Source: Novosphingobium album (ex Hu et al. 2023)
Lineage (GTDB): Bacteria > Pseudomonadota > Alphaproteobacteria > Sphingomonadales > Sphingomonadaceae
Assembly: GCF_022832385.1 (NCBI RefSeq)
Contig: NZ_JALHLE010000005.1
Coordinates: 186,001-250,000, forward strand
DNA: 64,000 nucleotides
Direction: 5' to 3'
Shown piece after piece: positions 45,910-57,479 of this stretch; position 1 is the first letter of the stretch; each line of letters opens with the position of its first letter. A program made the position numbers and the translations under genes. Under the pieces are notes generated by a model. That model saw only the letters and a list, made by a program, of their open reading frames with translations. It did no database searches and had not been told where the DNA came from.

Positions 45910-46386
45910 CTAGCCTCCCGCTCCGTAGCGGTCGATCCGTGCCGCGAAACAGCCATGCGCCGCATTGTGCGCATGGATGCAGGCGATCTGCGAATTATCA
46001 AACAAGGCGCGAATACCGTCCTCCACTTCTCCGGGCAGGACCAGCCTGGCATCGCACAGCATCCCGTCCCCGTCGAAACCGCGCAAGGAAAGTGCGCGCC
46101 CTTCAAAAACCGGCGGCAGGCAATCCATCCATGGATCCGGTTCCTGCGCATCCTCGCGAACATATATCGCATACGCGGTACGGAACGGATTTGCGACATC
46201 ATGGCTCACATAGTTGAGCAGAATCAGGCTTTCGCCGGCACGCGCGTCTTCCAGCGTAATGCGGCAGGGAAAGCCCCGGTCGGTGTCCGCCACCACACGC
46301 CTGGCACCCGTTTGCGCAAGTTCCTCGGGATTCATCGCGAAATATTGCGTGAAGGCCTCACGCGGCAGCCCCTCAATTCTAAACAT
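45910..46386 (-). CDS. DUF1203 family protein
   Basis: A 158-residue protein started at MFRIEGLPREAF (46386), with Shine-Dalgarno AAGGAG; a TTG at 46395 is possible. The DUF1203 pattern is GARRVVADTDRGFPCRITLEDA, YVSHDVANPFRTAYAIYVRE and CIHAHNAAHGCFAARID near the end. Function is unknown. It lies directly upstream of ada (gap 2 bases), so it may be regulated with DNA alkylation repair; that is a context guess. Confidence 0.85.
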   Translation of the reverse strand: MFRIEGLPREAFTQYFAMNPEELAQTGARRVVADTDRGFPCRITLEDARAGESLILLNYVSHDVANPFRTAYAIYVREDAQEPDPWMDCLPPVFEGRALSLRGFDGDGMLCDARLVLPGEVEDGIRALFDNSQIACIHAHNAAHGCFAARIDRYGAGG

Positions 46387-46617
46387 GGCAGGCAACTCCT
46401 TTTTCGTGTTGCCCTAAGGTATTGCGCATCACCGCGGTGACGGCTTCCCGCCTGTTGCTTTCAAACCGCACCCCCGGCCTTTGTCGTATGGCGTCAAGCA
46501 CTGCCTTGCATCGCAACAATATCGTCGCTATGCGCGCCCCGTCTGTGGGCCGGGGGGCACGATGCAGCTTCGCGCCCCGAAGTGCCTCAGCCCACCCGAT
46601 GTAAGGATAGGACACGC
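46387..46617 (+). promoter_or_regulatory. 231-base intergenic region: divergent promoters of DUF1203-ada and atpHAGDC
   Basis: No gene is seen. A weak sigma-70-like candidate for the atp operon is TTGCAT (about 46507), 17-base spacer, then TATGCG. The atpH ribosome-binding site AAGGATAGGA (about 46602) closes the region. Confidence 0.3.
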
Positions 46618-47172
46618 GTGGAGAATTCCGGCGGCATAAAAGCCAGCTTGCAAGGGCGCTACGCTTCGGCGCTGTTTGATCTTGCCAGCGAAAACGGCAC
46701 CGTCTCGGTGGTCGAGAGCGACCTCGAGAAGATTGGTGAAGCCCTCAAGGAGAGTGCGGATTTCAGCGACCTGATTCGCAATCCGCAAATCAGCCGTGAT
46801 GCAGCCGGCAAGGCGGCGGAAGCCGTGGCCGATGTTCTGGGTGTTTCACCGCTGACAAAGAATTTCATGGGCGTTCTGGCCGGCAACCGCCGCCTCTCCG
46901 CCCTGCCCGAAATCATTCGCGCCTTCGCCGCGATCGCCGCCGCCCAGCGCGGTGAAGCGACCGCCGAAGTCACCACGGCTCACGCGCTGACCGACGAACA
47001 GGTCGAACAGCTGCGCCAGAAACTGGAAGTGCGCGAAGGCCGCAACGTCAAGATCAAGACGAGCGTTGATCCGGAACTGCTTGGCGGCCTGGTCGTCACC
47101 ATCGGTTCCAAGCGCATCGACAGCTCGATCCGCACCCGTCTCAATTCTCTCGCCCAGGCGATGAAAGGCTAA
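46618..47172 (+). CDS. atpH: F1Fo ATP synthase subunit delta
   Basis: A 184-residue subunit linking F1 to the peripheral stalk. The start is a GTG at 46618 ([20 protein letters not shown]), with SD AAGGATAGGA; the frame is open upstream but without a site. The OSCP fold is recognised by [11 protein letters not shown] near the N-terminus and the C-terminal [19 protein letters not shown]. It is the first gene of atpHAGDC, all tightly packed on the plus strand. Confidence 0.95.
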   Translation: MENSGGIKASLQGRYASALFDLASENGTVSVVESDLEKIGEALKESADFSDLIRNPQISRDAAGKAAEAVADVLGVSPLTKNFMGVLAGNRRLSALPEIIRAFAAIAAAQRGEATAEVTTAHALTDEQVEQLRQKLEVREGRNVKIKTSVDPELLGGLVVTIGSKRIDSSIRTRLNSLAQAMKG

Positions 47173-48705
<1,533 letters not shown>

Positions 48706-48722
48706 GACTGATCTGACATCAT

Positions 48723-48742
48723 CCTCCGGCTCCGGCCGGAGG
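48723..48742 (+). other. hairpin between atpA and atpG
   Basis: CCTCCGGC-tccg-GCCGGAGG: perfect 8-bp stem with a 4-base loop, ending 22 bases before the atpG GTG start. It lies inside the operon, so it probably stabilises or tunes the mRNA rather than terminating; no U-run follows. Confidence 0.55.
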
Positions 48743-48764
48743 GGATGAAACCGGAGAGAAACGA

Positions 48765-49643
48765 GTGGCTTCGCTCAAGGAACTCAAAGGCCGCATCAAC
48801 TCGGTCAAATCGACCCAGAAGATCACCAAGGCCAAGCAGATGGTCGCCGCGGCAAAGCTGCGCAAGGCGCAGGCGGCTGCTGAATCCGCACGCCCCTATG
48901 CCGCGCGTCTCGCCGAGGTGATGGGCTCGCTGGCCAGCAAGATCACGGTTTCGGAAAACAGCCCGAAGCTGCTTGCCGGCACCGGCAGCGATCAGGTTCA
49001 CCTGCTCGTCGTGGCCAATTCGGACAAGGGTCTGTGCGGCGCTTTCAACTCCAACATCGTCCGCGCCGCGCGCGCCAAGGCGAAGGAACTGGAAGCCCAG
49101 GGCAAGACCGTGCTGTTCTACCTCATCGGCCGCAAGGGCCGTGCGGTGATCAAGCGCGAATACCCCAAGCAGATCGTGCACATGTTCGACACCACCGGCG
49201 TGCGTGAAGCCGGCTTCAACGAAGCCGAGCAGGTCGCCGACGAACTCGTCGCCATGTACGATCAGGGCAAGTTCGACATCGCCCATCTGTTCTATGCGAA
49301 GTTCCGCTCCGCGCTGGTTCAGGAACCGACCAGCCAGCAGATCATCCCCGTCCCTGCCCCTGCGGCAGGCGCCGTCAAGGGCGGTGATGCGGTGACCGAG
49401 TACGAGCCGGAGGAGGAAGAAATCCTCGCCGCGCTGTTGCCGCGCTACCTGAAGACCCAGATCTTCGGTGCGCTTCTGGAAAACGCCGCCTCCGAACAGG
49501 GTGCGTCGATGACCGCCATGGATAACGCGACGCGCAACGCGGGTGATCTGATCAACAAGCTCACCATCCAGTACAACCGCAGCCGTCAGGCCGCGATCAC
49601 CACCGAACTCGTCGAAATCATCGCGGGCGCAGAAGCGCTCTAA
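48765..49643 (+). CDS. atpG: F1Fo ATP synthase subunit gamma
   Basis: A 292-residue central-stalk subunit. The start is GTG at 48765 with SD GGAGAG. The family termini are clear: [20 protein letters not shown] at the N-terminus and the C-terminal coiled coil [20 protein letters not shown]. It turns within the alpha3beta3 ring and couples proton flow to catalysis. Confidence 0.97.
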   Translation: MASLKELKGRINSVKSTQKITKAKQMVAAAKLRKAQAAAESARPYAARLAEVMGSLASKITVSENSPKLLAGTGSDQVHLLVVANSDKGLCGAFNSNIVRAARAKAKELEAQGKTVLFYLIGRKGRAVIKREYPKQIVHMFDTTGVREAGFNEAEQVADELVAMYDQGKFDIAHLFYAKFRSALVQEPTSQQIIPVPAPAAGAVKGGDAVTEYEPEEEEILAALLPRYLKTQIFGALLENAASEQGASMTAMDNATRNAGDLINKLTIQYNRSRQAAITTELVEIIAGAEAL

Positions 49644-51125
<1,482 letters not shown>

Positions 51126-51131
51126 TCCAGA

Positions 51132-51389
51132 ATGGCTCTGCACTTCGAACTCGTCACGCCGGCGAAGCTCGTTCGGTCCGAGGACGTCCACATGGTGGTC
51201 GTCCCCGGCACGGAAGGCGAGTTCGGCGTGCTCGCGGGCCACGCGCCCTTCATGTCGACGATCGCCGACGGCGCGCTGAAGGTCTACAAGACCGAAAACG
51301 GTGCTCCGGAAGAGATCAGGATCACCGGCGGCTTTGCCGAAGTCGGTGATGCAGGCCTGACCGTGCTCGCGGAGCATGTCGAAGCCTGA
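51132..51389 (+). CDS. atpC: F1Fo ATP synthase subunit epsilon
   Basis: An 85-residue subunit, shorter than the ~130-140 of E. coli because it lacks the C-terminal helical hairpin. It consists of the beta-sandwich alone: [19 protein letters not shown] at the start and [20 protein letters not shown] at the end, a short form common in alphaproteobacteria. It ends atpHAGDC before a strong terminator. Confidence 0.93.
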   Translation: MALHFELVTPAKLVRSEDVHMVVVPGTEGEFGVLAGHAPFMSTIADGALKVYKTENGAPEEIRITGGFAEVGDAGLTVLAEHVEA

Positions 51390-51408
51390 TCCGCTTGTGA
51401 AAGCGTTT

Positions 51409-51446
51409 CAATGGGGCGTCGCCGGAAAACCGGCGGCGCCCCATTG
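51409..51446. terminator. terminator at the end of atpHAGDC
   Basis: A 17-bp stem CAATGGGGCGTCGCCGG / CCGGCGGCGCCCCATTG with one mismatch and an AAAA loop, 20 bases after the atpC stop, and directly before the end of the convergent HNH gene. The downstream strand reads CTTTAG. Confidence 0.75.
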
Positions 51447-51448
51447 CT

Positions 51449-51745
51449 TTAGGCAGAACGTTCACCCTGGCGGCGGCGTGCGGTGGGCGCGTGGAAATCC
51501 GGCGGCTTTGCCGCCACCCATTTGACGAAGCGGCAAATCTCCTCCGACTGCAGCAAGGCCTCCGCGCTTGCCGCCATGCGCGCCAGCTCGGCATTGGAAA
51601 ACTGTGCGTGGATGGTGCGGTGGCAGATGGGATGCAGTGGCACCGTCTCCCGGCCGCCCCGGCTTCTCGGCACTGGATGATGCCATTCGATCCGCCGCCC
51701 CAACGGGCGCGCGCATAGCCAGCATGTGCCTGTTTCCGCCGTCAC
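51449..51745 (-). CDS. small HNH endonuclease
   Basis: A 98-residue protein started at a GTG at 51745 with SD AAGGGA; a TTG at 51781 is possible. The HNH layout is C-x2-C in TCWLCARPLG, the catalytic core RIEWHHPVPRSRGG, and HPICHRTIHAQFS. The His-His pair and the two-Cys pairs could hold zinc. Such short HNH proteins are usually of unknown role in sphingomonads, without a restriction or phage neighbour here. Confidence 0.8.
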   Translation of the reverse strand: MTAETGTCWLCARPLGRRIEWHHPVPRSRGGRETVPLHPICHRTIHAQFSNAELARMAASAEALLQSEEICRFVKWVAAKPPDFHAPTARRRQGERSA

Positions 51746-51899
51746 GGTTACTTGTCCCTTCTTCCGGTTAATACTCCCCAAATCGGCGGATCCGGCGTCG
51801 TCATTAGGAAGTTATCAAAGTTTCAACCTTATTAAACTGAACAACTGCAATGGATCACGCCCGGTCCGGGGCCGGGTGCTGAAAAAGGTTGGATTTCTT

Positions 51900-53441
51900 A
51901 TGAGTGCATTCGGGCGGCGAAACGGCGTGGGCGGAATGGGCCAGGGAGCCCGTCCGGCATTCGGTGTAGCCAAGCCTCTCAAGGGCGGTGCGCCGGAAAA
52001 ATCCGCTGTGCCAGGTGGCATGCCCGGTGCTGTGCCCGTGCCGGGTGGCGAACAGTTCCCGCCCCTGCCCGGCGGCGAACCGGGCGGCGGCGCGCCGAAG
52101 CACCCCCGCGACGATGCCATGTCGCGCCTGGCCGACCGCGCCAATGCGGTGGCCGATGCCAACTCCGAACAGGGCGGCTTTGAAGCCTCGATCCACAAGA
52201 TCAAGGAACAGGTGCTGCCCCGCCTGCTCGAACGCGTCGATCCCGAAGCGGCGGCCACTCTCACCAAGGATGAACTGTCGGAAGAATTCCGGCCGATCAT
52301 CATGGAAGTGCTCGCCGAACTGAAGATCACCTTCAACCGCCGTGAACAGTTCGCGTTGGAAAAGGTGCTGATCGACGAACTGCTGGGCTTCGGCCCGCTG
52401 GAAGAACTGCTCGGCGACCCGGACGTGTCCGACATCATGGTCAACGGCCCGAACCAGACCTACATCGAAAAGAAGGGCAAGCTGCAGCTTGCGGGCATCC
52501 GCTTCCGTGACGAGCAGCACCTGTTCCAGATCGCCCAGCGCATCGTCAATCAGGTCGGCCGCCGCGTCGACCAGACCACGCCGCTTGCCGACGCCCGCCT
52601 CAAGGACGGCAGCCGTGTCAACGTGATCGTCCCGCCGCTGTCGCTGCGCGGCACCGCGATCTCGATTCGTAAGTTTTCCGAGAAGCCGATCACCATCGAC
52701 ATGCTCAAGGACTTCGGTTCGATGAGCGAGAAGATGGCGACCTGCCTCAAGATCGCCGGCGCCTGCCGCATGAACGTGGTTATCTCGGGCGGTACCGGCT
52801 CGGGCAAGACGACGATGCTCAACGCCCTGTCGAAGATGATCGACCCGGGCGAGCGCGTGCTGACGATCGAAGACGCGGCCGAACTTCGCCTGCAGCAGCC
52901 GCACTGGCTGCCGCTCGAAACGCGCCCGCCGAACCTCGAAGGCCAGGGCGCTATTACCATCGGCGACCTTGTGAAGAACGCCCTGCGTATGCGTCCTGAC
53001 CGCATCATTCTGGGCGAAATTCGTGGCGCCGAGTGTTTCGACCTTCTGGCCGCCATGAACACCGGCCACGACGGCTCGATGTGCACGCTCCACGCCAACA
53101 GCCCACGCGAGTGCCTGGGCCGTATGGAAAACATGATCCTGATGGGCGACATCAAGATCCCGAAGGAAGCCATCAGCCGCCAGATCGCCGAATCGGTGGA
53201 CCTCATCGTGCAGGTGAAACGCCTTCGCGACGGTTCGCGCCGCACCACCAACATCACCGAAGTGATCGGCATGGAAGGCGACGTCATCGTCACCCAGGAA
53301 CTGTTCAAGTTCGAGTATCTGGACGAAACCGACGAGGGCAAGATCCTCGGAGAATTCCGTCCTTCGGGCCTGCGCCCCTACACGCTCGAAAAGGCACGTC
53401 AGTTCGGCTTCGATCAGGCCTATCTGGAAGCCTGCCTGTGA
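51900..53441 (+). CDS. CpaF/TadA family secretion ATPase
   Basis: A 513-residue type II/IV secretion ATPase. The start MSAFGRRNGVGGMGQG at 51900 has SD AAGGTTGGA; a longer frame from 51726 lacks a site. The Gly/Pro-rich N-terminus is followed by the helical domain and Walker A SGGTGSGKTTML near residue 296, with RPDRIILGEIRGAEC (Walker B and Asp/Glu box) and STLHANSPRE-type MCTLHANSPREC. This class powers Flp/Tad pili in CpaF-type systems. No other cpa/tad/flp gene is in the window, so the gene stands alone here. Confidence 0.88.
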   Translation: MSAFGRRNGVGGMGQGARPAFGVAKPLKGGAPEKSAVPGGMPGAVPVPGGEQFPPLPGGEPGGGAPKHPRDDAMSRLADRANAVADANSEQGGFEASIHKIKEQVLPRLLERVDPEAAATLTKDELSEEFRPIIMEVLAELKITFNRREQFALEKVLIDELLGFGPLEELLGDPDVSDIMVNGPNQTYIEKKGKLQLAGIRFRDEQHLFQIAQRIVNQVGRRVDQTTPLADARLKDGSRVNVIVPPLSLRGTAISIRKFSEKPITIDMLKDFGSMSEKMATCLKIAGACRMNVVISGGTGSGKTTMLNALSKMIDPGERVLTIEDAAELRLQQPHWLPLETRPPNLEGQGAITIGDLVKNALRMRPDRIILGEIRGAECFDLLAAMNTGHDGSMCTLHANSPRECLGRMENMILMGDIKIPKEAISRQIAESVDLIVQVKRLRDGSRRTTNITEVIGMEGDVIVTQELFKFEYLDETDEGKILGEFRPSGLRPYTLEKARQFGFDQAYLEACL

Positions 53442-53448
53442 ACGACCG

Positions 53449-53476
53449 GCCGCGCGGCGTCATGACGCCGCGCGGC
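53449..53476. terminator. perfect 28-bp palindrome after cpaF
   Basis: GCCGCGCGGCGTCA immediately inverted to TGACGCCGCGCGGC, with no loop, 7 bases past the cpaF stop and 20 bases before the YceI end. It would form a very strong hairpin between the convergent genes. Confidence 0.65.
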
Positions 53477-53496
53477 TTCAGGCGCAGAGCCTGAGA

Positions 53497-54111
53497 TCAG
53501 TCAGCCTGCTTTTCGAACGCCGCCGTGATCGCGATGACCGTTTCATCGCTGACGAGCGGCGCATACTTGCTCACGCCGAACTCGGTGCGCCGGACCATAC
53601 CGGTTGCATTGAATCCCAGCGTGTAGGTCTTGTTCATCGGGTTGATCGCACCTGCCTTGAACGTGGCCTTGAGCGTTACCGGACGCGTCACGCCGTGCAT
53701 CGTCAAATTGCCCGTAACGTCCGCCGTACGCGCACCGGTCTTGACCACTTTCGTCGAAACGAAACGCATCGCCGGATATTTCCCGGCATCGAACCAGTCC
53801 GCGCTGACCAGTTCCTCGTCCAGCGTCGTATTCGTCGTCGACACGCGCCCGACCGGCACTGAAACATCGAGCTTGGCTGACGCGAGATTCTTCGGATCGA
53901 GCGACAGCGTGCCACTGGCACCGGCAAAGGTGCCGAAAAATTCACTGATACCGAAGTGATCGACAGTGAAGCGCACGAGCGTGTGAGAGCTGTCGAGCAC
54001 ATAGTCACCGGCCTGAACGGCTGCAGGGCGGGTATCAGCCTGCTGGGCAAAAAGTGGTACGGACACAACGATGGAAACGGCGGTGAGCGCCGATGCAAGA
54101 AGACGGTGCAT
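53497..54111 (-). CDS. YceI family periplasmic protein
   Basis: A 204-residue protein with a Sec signal peptide (MHRLLASALTAVSIVVSVPLFAQ). The YceI lipocalin-like fold is read from YVLDSSHTLVRFTVDHFG, FDAGKYPAMRF and TVKATFKAGAINPM-type strand (TLKATFKAGAINPMNKT). YceI proteins bind polyisoprenoids or amphiphiles in the periplasm and are often upregulated at high pH or stress. No cytochrome partner gene is adjacent. Confidence 0.92.
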   Translation of the reverse strand: MHRLLASALTAVSIVVSVPLFAQQADTRPAAVQAGDYVLDSSHTLVRFTVDHFGISEFFGTFAGASGTLSLDPKNLASAKLDVSVPVGRVSTTNTTLDEELVSADWFDAGKYPAMRFVSTKVVKTGARTADVTGNLTMHGVTRPVTLKATFKAGAINPMNKTYTLGFNATGMVRRTEFGVSKYAPLVSDETVIAITAAFEKQAD

Positions 54112-54245
54112 TCAAGTTTCTCCGAAAGAAGCGCTTGGGAGCAAAACGCTGAACGCCTATTTTCAGAGAGTTCACGTGCTGGCCAGCCGGATAATCTCGT
54201 CCTATTTATTCAACTTAATTGTACATTCTGATGGAAGATGGTTCA

Positions 54246-54452
54246 TCACCCGCCCAGCAGAGACTGTCCGCCCAGCCCCAGCAAGAGCACCGCCGCGAGC
54301 AGCGACCAGAAAAATATCGGTGTCCATGGCATAAAACCCACGCGATCCATGTCCCGGCGGCGCATGCGGCGGCGATCACCCAGCCATGCCACAAGGGCGA
54401 CAATAGCCGCTACTACCCCGGCAATCATCATCAACGATGTCGAATCATTCAT
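54246..54452 (-). CDS. small two-helix membrane protein, unknown function
   Basis: A 68-residue protein with helices SLMMIAGVVAAIVALVAWL and FFWSLLAAVLLLGLGG, separated by the basic loop DRRRMRRRDMDR. It starts opposite the DMT transporter gene: the two ATGs face each other and overlap by 16 bases. I do not recognise the family. Its ends are on the cytoplasmic or periplasmic side depending on the basic loop, which should stay inside. Confidence 0.5.
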   Translation of the reverse strand: MNDSTSLMMIAGVVAAIVALVAWLGDRRRMRRRDMDRVGFMPWTPIFFWSLLAAVLLLGLGGQSLLGG

Positions 54453-55471
54453 ATCCCGCCCTTGCCTCCACGCGCGGGCAAGTTAAAGCGCCTTTCGTGA
54501 CTCCCTCCCCCCGTCTCCAGTCGCAAGAAAATCCCTTGCTTGCCATAGGCCTGCGCGTGCTGGCCATGGTCATGCTCTCGACCATGTTCATGCTCGTGAA
54601 GCTGGCCGGCGATCATGGTGTTTCGATTCCGGAGCTTCTGTTCTGGCGGCAGGCGATGAGCGTGCCGATGATCTTCGTCTGGCTGCTGGCCACGGGCAAT
54701 CTCGGCGTGCTCGCAACCCGCCGCATGGGCAGCCACGCGGGGCGTGCGGCAAGCGGAACGGTTGGGCTGTTGTGCAACGTCTCGGCCGCCACGCTTCTGC
54801 CGCTGCCGCTTCAGACGACGCTCGGCTTCACCACCCCCTTGTTCGCCGTTCTCATTACGGCGCTGGTTCTGCGCAACAAAGTGGGTGCCTGGCGCTGGAC
54901 TGCCGTCGTGCTTGGCTTTGCGGGAGTTCTGGTGGTCGCCGATCCGGATGGCAGTTATGTTCCGCCTCTGGGCCTCCTGGCCGGACTTGGTGCCGGGGTA
55001 GTGGTGGCGACGGTCAGTTTCCAGATTCGCGACCTTGCCCGTACCGAAGCGCCGATTGCCTGTGTTTTCTGGTTCGCTGCGTATGGCTCGCTGTTTGCGG
55101 CCGTCCTGACGCCTCTTTATGCCCGCCAGCACACGCTCGTGGCATGGCTGATCCTCGCTGCGATCGGCTTTTCAGGAACTTTCGCGCAGTTTCTGATCAC
55201 GGCGTCGCTGCGCCACGGCCAGGTCGCGACGGTTGTGATCATCGACTACACCGCCCTGGTCTGGGCCATGCTTTATGGGTGGCTGATCTGGGACGAACTT
55301 CCTCCCCAGCACATCTGGCTGGGCGCCCCTCTGATCATTGCCGCAGGCACCATCATCACCTTGCGCGAGCACTACCTTTCCCGGCACATTTCCCCCACTA
55401 GCGCCATGGATTCGAGCGTGATGGAAGAGTTTGCCGAAGATAATCCGGCACCGCAGGCCAAGGGAACCTGA
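54437..55471 (+). CDS. DMT superfamily transporter (EamA, RhtA/SAM-permease-like)
   Basis: A 344-residue membrane protein with ten helices. Features are LLAIGLRVLAMVMLSTMFML at the start, FTTPLFAVLITALVL and a second EamA repeat ending LWLGAPLIIAAGTIITL-type (IWLGAPLIIAAGTIITLRE). The N-terminal hydrophilic 30 residues are longer than usual, and the start overlaps the small membrane gene, so a later start is possible, but there is no better ATG. An exporter or permease of a small amino compound is likely; not determined. An EcfG-like promoter for the next gene overlaps its stop. Confidence 0.85.
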   Translation: MSNHSYPALASTRGQVKAPFVTPSPRLQSQENPLLAIGLRVLAMVMLSTMFMLVKLAGDHGVSIPELLFWRQAMSVPMIFVWLLATGNLGVLATRRMGSHAGRAASGTVGLLCNVSAATLLPLPLQTTLGFTTPLFAVLITALVLRNKVGAWRWTAVVLGFAGVLVVADPDGSYVPPLGLLAGLGAGVVVATVSFQIRDLARTEAPIACVFWFAAYGSLFAAVLTPLYARQHTLVAWLILAAIGFSGTFAQFLITASLRHGQVATVVIIDYTALVWAMLYGWLIWDELPPQHIWLGAPLIIAAGTIITLREHYLSRHISPTSAMDSSVMEEFAEDNPAPQAKGT

Positions 55472-55487
55472 TTTCTTCCCGCGTGTT
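55463..55487 (+). promoter_or_regulatory. EcfG-type promoter candidate for the first entericidin gene
   Basis: GGAAC (55463-55467), 17-base spacer, GTT (55485-55487), 58 bases upstream of the 55545 start. It overlaps the stop of the DMT gene (55471). Confidence 0.5.
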
Positions 55488-55544
55488 CATCCCGGCAAGC
55501 CGCTCGCTTTCGCAGGGCTGGCAAACCAAGGAAGGAACACGCAA

Positions 55545-55676
55545 ATGGTCAGGAACATCCTAATCGCGCTTGCCGCTGGCGCTCTCGTTTTTGGCACTGC
55601 CGCCTGCAACACCGTGAAGGGCGCCGGCAAGGACATCAAATCCGTAGGTCAGGCTGGCGACGACGCCATCAACTAA
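55545..55676 (+). CDS. entericidin family lipoprotein (first copy)
   Basis: A 43-residue protein: MVRNILIALAAGALVFGTAAC as lipoprotein signal (Cys near 21), then NTVKGAGKDIKSVGQAGDDA, the entericidin core. The ATG at 55545 has SD GAAGGAA; the open frame extends upstream to 55431 without need. Entericidins are tiny cell-envelope lipoproteins; EcnA/EcnB act as antidote/toxin in Enterobacteriaceae, and alphaproteobacterial copies are general stress genes. A second copy follows. Confidence 0.85.
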   Translation: MVRNILIALAAGALVFGTAACNTVKGAGKDIKSVGQAGDDAIN

Positions 55677-55686
55677 GGCAGCTTCA

Positions 55687-55726
55687 GGAGAGCGCTGCAG
55701 AACCGCATCTGATTGCAGCGTTCTCC
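55687..55726 (+). terminator. hairpin between the two entericidin genes
   Basis: Arms GGAGAGCGCTGCA (55687-55699) and TGCAGCGTTCTCC (55714-55726), 13 bp with one mismatch and a 14-base loop, 10 bases past the first entericidin stop. It overlaps a promoter-like match for the second gene. Confidence 0.5.
55699..55722 (+). promoter_or_regulatory. EcfG-like promoter candidate for the second entericidin gene
   Basis: AGAAC (55699-55703), 16-base spacer, GTT (55720-55722); one mismatch to GGAAC-N16-GTT. It is 71 bases upstream of the 55793 start. It overlaps the hairpin arm, so the match might be coincidental. Confidence 0.35.
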
Positions 55727-55792
55727 CGTCCGCTTCCCATTCAGGCAGCCTTGGCTTATGAGGGAGGGCTTCGAACAAGGAATACCAAAGCG

Positions 55793-55921
55793 ATGCTCAG
55801 GAAATTCGTCCTCGTCCTTGCCACTGGCGGCCTCGTACTGGGCTGCGCCGCCTGCAACACCGTGCGCGGTGTCGGCCAGGATCTCGAATCCGCAGCCAAC
55901 ACCGTCGACAAGGCGACGTGA
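55793..55921 (+). CDS. entericidin family lipoprotein (second copy)
   Basis: A 42-residue protein: MLRKFVLVLATGGLVLGCAAC then NTVRGVGQDLESAANTVDKA, with SD AAGGAA. Two Cys in the lipobox region (LGCAAC) leave the lipidated one uncertain. It is a paralogue of the copy at 55545. The stop TGA at 55919-55921 abuts the convergent BASS transporter stop. The gene is easily missed because of its size. Confidence 0.8.
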   Translation: MLRKFVLVLATGGLVLGCAACNTVRGVGQDLESAANTVDKAT

Positions 55922-56911
55922 CTAAGCCTGCTCGTCTCGCGGCACCGAGCGGCTCCAGATTGAGGCGAGCAGGCTTCCGATAAGAACATGCATGACCGCT
56001 GAAATAGCCGCCGGCACAGGTGCCAGCGCGGCCTGCATCGGGCTGGAAAACTGGCGCGCGAAGGCCGGACTGGAAGCCAGGCTCGCCCCCAGACCGCTGT
56101 TCTGCATACCCACCTCGACACTGATGGTGCGCGCGGAGGATTCCTTCAGGCGCAGCAAGCGGCTGAGCATGTAGCCGAGGCCGAACCCACAGGCATGCAG
56201 CGAGAACACCGCGAGCAGCAGCACGCCGGCATGTAGTTCGATCAGTGGCTTTGACCTGGCAATGATGCCCGACACGATCAGCACCACGAACAGGACCGAC
56301 ACGAAGGGCGAAACCACGGTGACCTTCTGCGTGAACTTCGGCAGATAGCGGTTCATTAGCACGCCTGCGATGACCGGCACCAGCACGACAGCCAGCATTT
56401 CGCGAAACAGGTTCCAGCGGTCGATTTCGATGAAAACGCCCGCCAGCCATCCAGTCAGAACCGGAGTCATGGCAATGGCAATCAACGTGGAGGCCATCGT
56501 CATGGTGACGGACAGCGCCACGTTTGCGCGGGCCAGATAGCTGATCACGTTAGACGCCGTGCCGCCCGGACAGCATGAAACGAGAATCAGCCCCACGGCC
56601 AACCCGGGCTCCAGTCCGAACAGCCAGGCCGATGTGAAACCGGCAAGCGGCATCACAGTAAACTGCAGCACCACGCCCGCCATGACCTGACGCGGCAAGG
56701 CCAGCACGCGCCGGAAATCGTCGAAGCTCAGCGTGATGCCCATGCCCAGCATGATGACACCAAGCATCACGCTGATCAGCGGCTGCCCGAACGGCTTGAA
56801 GCGCCCATCCGCCAACCAAAGGAACACATCTGGCGAAAACCACGCAAGCCCAACGCCCAGCACCGTCCAGAGCGCAAAAAGTCCGGTAATCCGGTCGAAC
56901 AGGCGGGTCAC
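55922..56911 (-). CDS. bile acid:sodium symporter family transporter (BASS)
   Basis: A 329-residue membrane protein with nine to ten helices. The GTG start at 56911 overlaps the upstream gene's stop as GTGA. BASS traits are LISVMLGVIMLGMGITLSFDDFRRV (split here as VMLGVIMLGMGITLSFDDF), VSCCPGGTASNVISYLA (sodium site) and SVEVGMQNSGLGASLA (crossover motif). It moves an organic anion with Na+; bile acids are not necessarily the substrate in this organism. Confidence 0.92.
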   Translation of the reverse strand: MTRLFDRITGLFALWTVLGVGLAWFSPDVFLWLADGRFKPFGQPLISVMLGVIMLGMGITLSFDDFRRVLALPRQVMAGVVLQFTVMPLAGFTSAWLFGLEPGLAVGLILVSCCPGGTASNVISYLARANVALSVTMTMASTLIAIAMTPVLTGWLAGVFIEIDRWNLFREMLAVVLVPVIAGVLMNRYLPKFTQKVTVVSPFVSVLFVVLIVSGIIARSKPLIELHAGVLLLAVFSLHACGFGLGYMLSRLLRLKESSARTISVEVGMQNSGLGASLASSPAFARQFSSPMQAALAPVPAAISAVMHVLIGSLLASIWSRSVPRDEQA

Positions 56912-57435
56912 ATGCAGTCTCCGGAACGATGTTGCACCACCAGCCTACGCGCTCGCAGCCACAAGACCACGCGCTGCACGCAAATCACGCCAACCGCAAA
57001 GCCCAGCATGGCATCGGTCACGAGCAAGGCATCGCCGCCGGTACGGCTGCCCGGTGCCGGACTGACCCCGGAAAGAAGGAAACGCCGCAAGACAAAGATC
57101 GCGAGGATCATCACCAGCGCCGCTACCGACTGCCGCATCATGACCCGGGCTTCGGCGCCCTCACCTTCGATGTGCAAGCGCATCATCCGAGCGCGCTGCC
57201 AGCCCAGCATTGCCCCCACTCCAGTCCCGCCAACGAACAGAAGCCAACCCTTGGCTGTCGGATGCATTCCATAAAGGGCGAAGCTCACCAGCCCGAGAAC
57301 GACCACTGGAAATATCCAGAGCGTGGCCACGCGCAGCGGCCGCGCGCGGTTCAGCGAGCGGAACCGCCAGAGCATCACCAAGGCGAAAATGGCGAACGGC
57401 AGATAGGCCAGCCAATGGCCCGGTTGAAATCCCAT
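56908..57435 (-). CDS. polytopic membrane protein, possibly CcdC/DUF1453 family
   Basis: A 175-residue protein with about five helices: WLAYLPFAIFALVMLWRF, VATLWIFPVVVLGLVSFALY, GWLLFVGGTGVGAMLGW, VAALVMILAIFVLRRF and ALLVTDAMLGFAVGVI. The Arg-rich RRSLNRARPLRV-type loop and the small-residue GGTGVGAMLGWQRARM recall CcdC-like/DUF1453 proteins; this is a tentative call. The gene overlaps the BASS gene by 4 bases, so the pair is co-translated. Confidence 0.6.
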   Translation of the reverse strand: MGFQPGHWLAYLPFAIFALVMLWRFRSLNRARPLRVATLWIFPVVVLGLVSFALYGMHPTAKGWLLFVGGTGVGAMLGWQRARMMRLHIEGEGAEARVMMRQSVAALVMILAIFVLRRFLLSGVSPAPGSRTGGDALLVTDAMLGFAVGVICVQRVVLWLRARRLVVQHRSGDCM

Positions 57436-57479
57436 GCGGTCCGCTTCCCCTCTCTACGGCGAAGCGGACCTTAGAGAGG

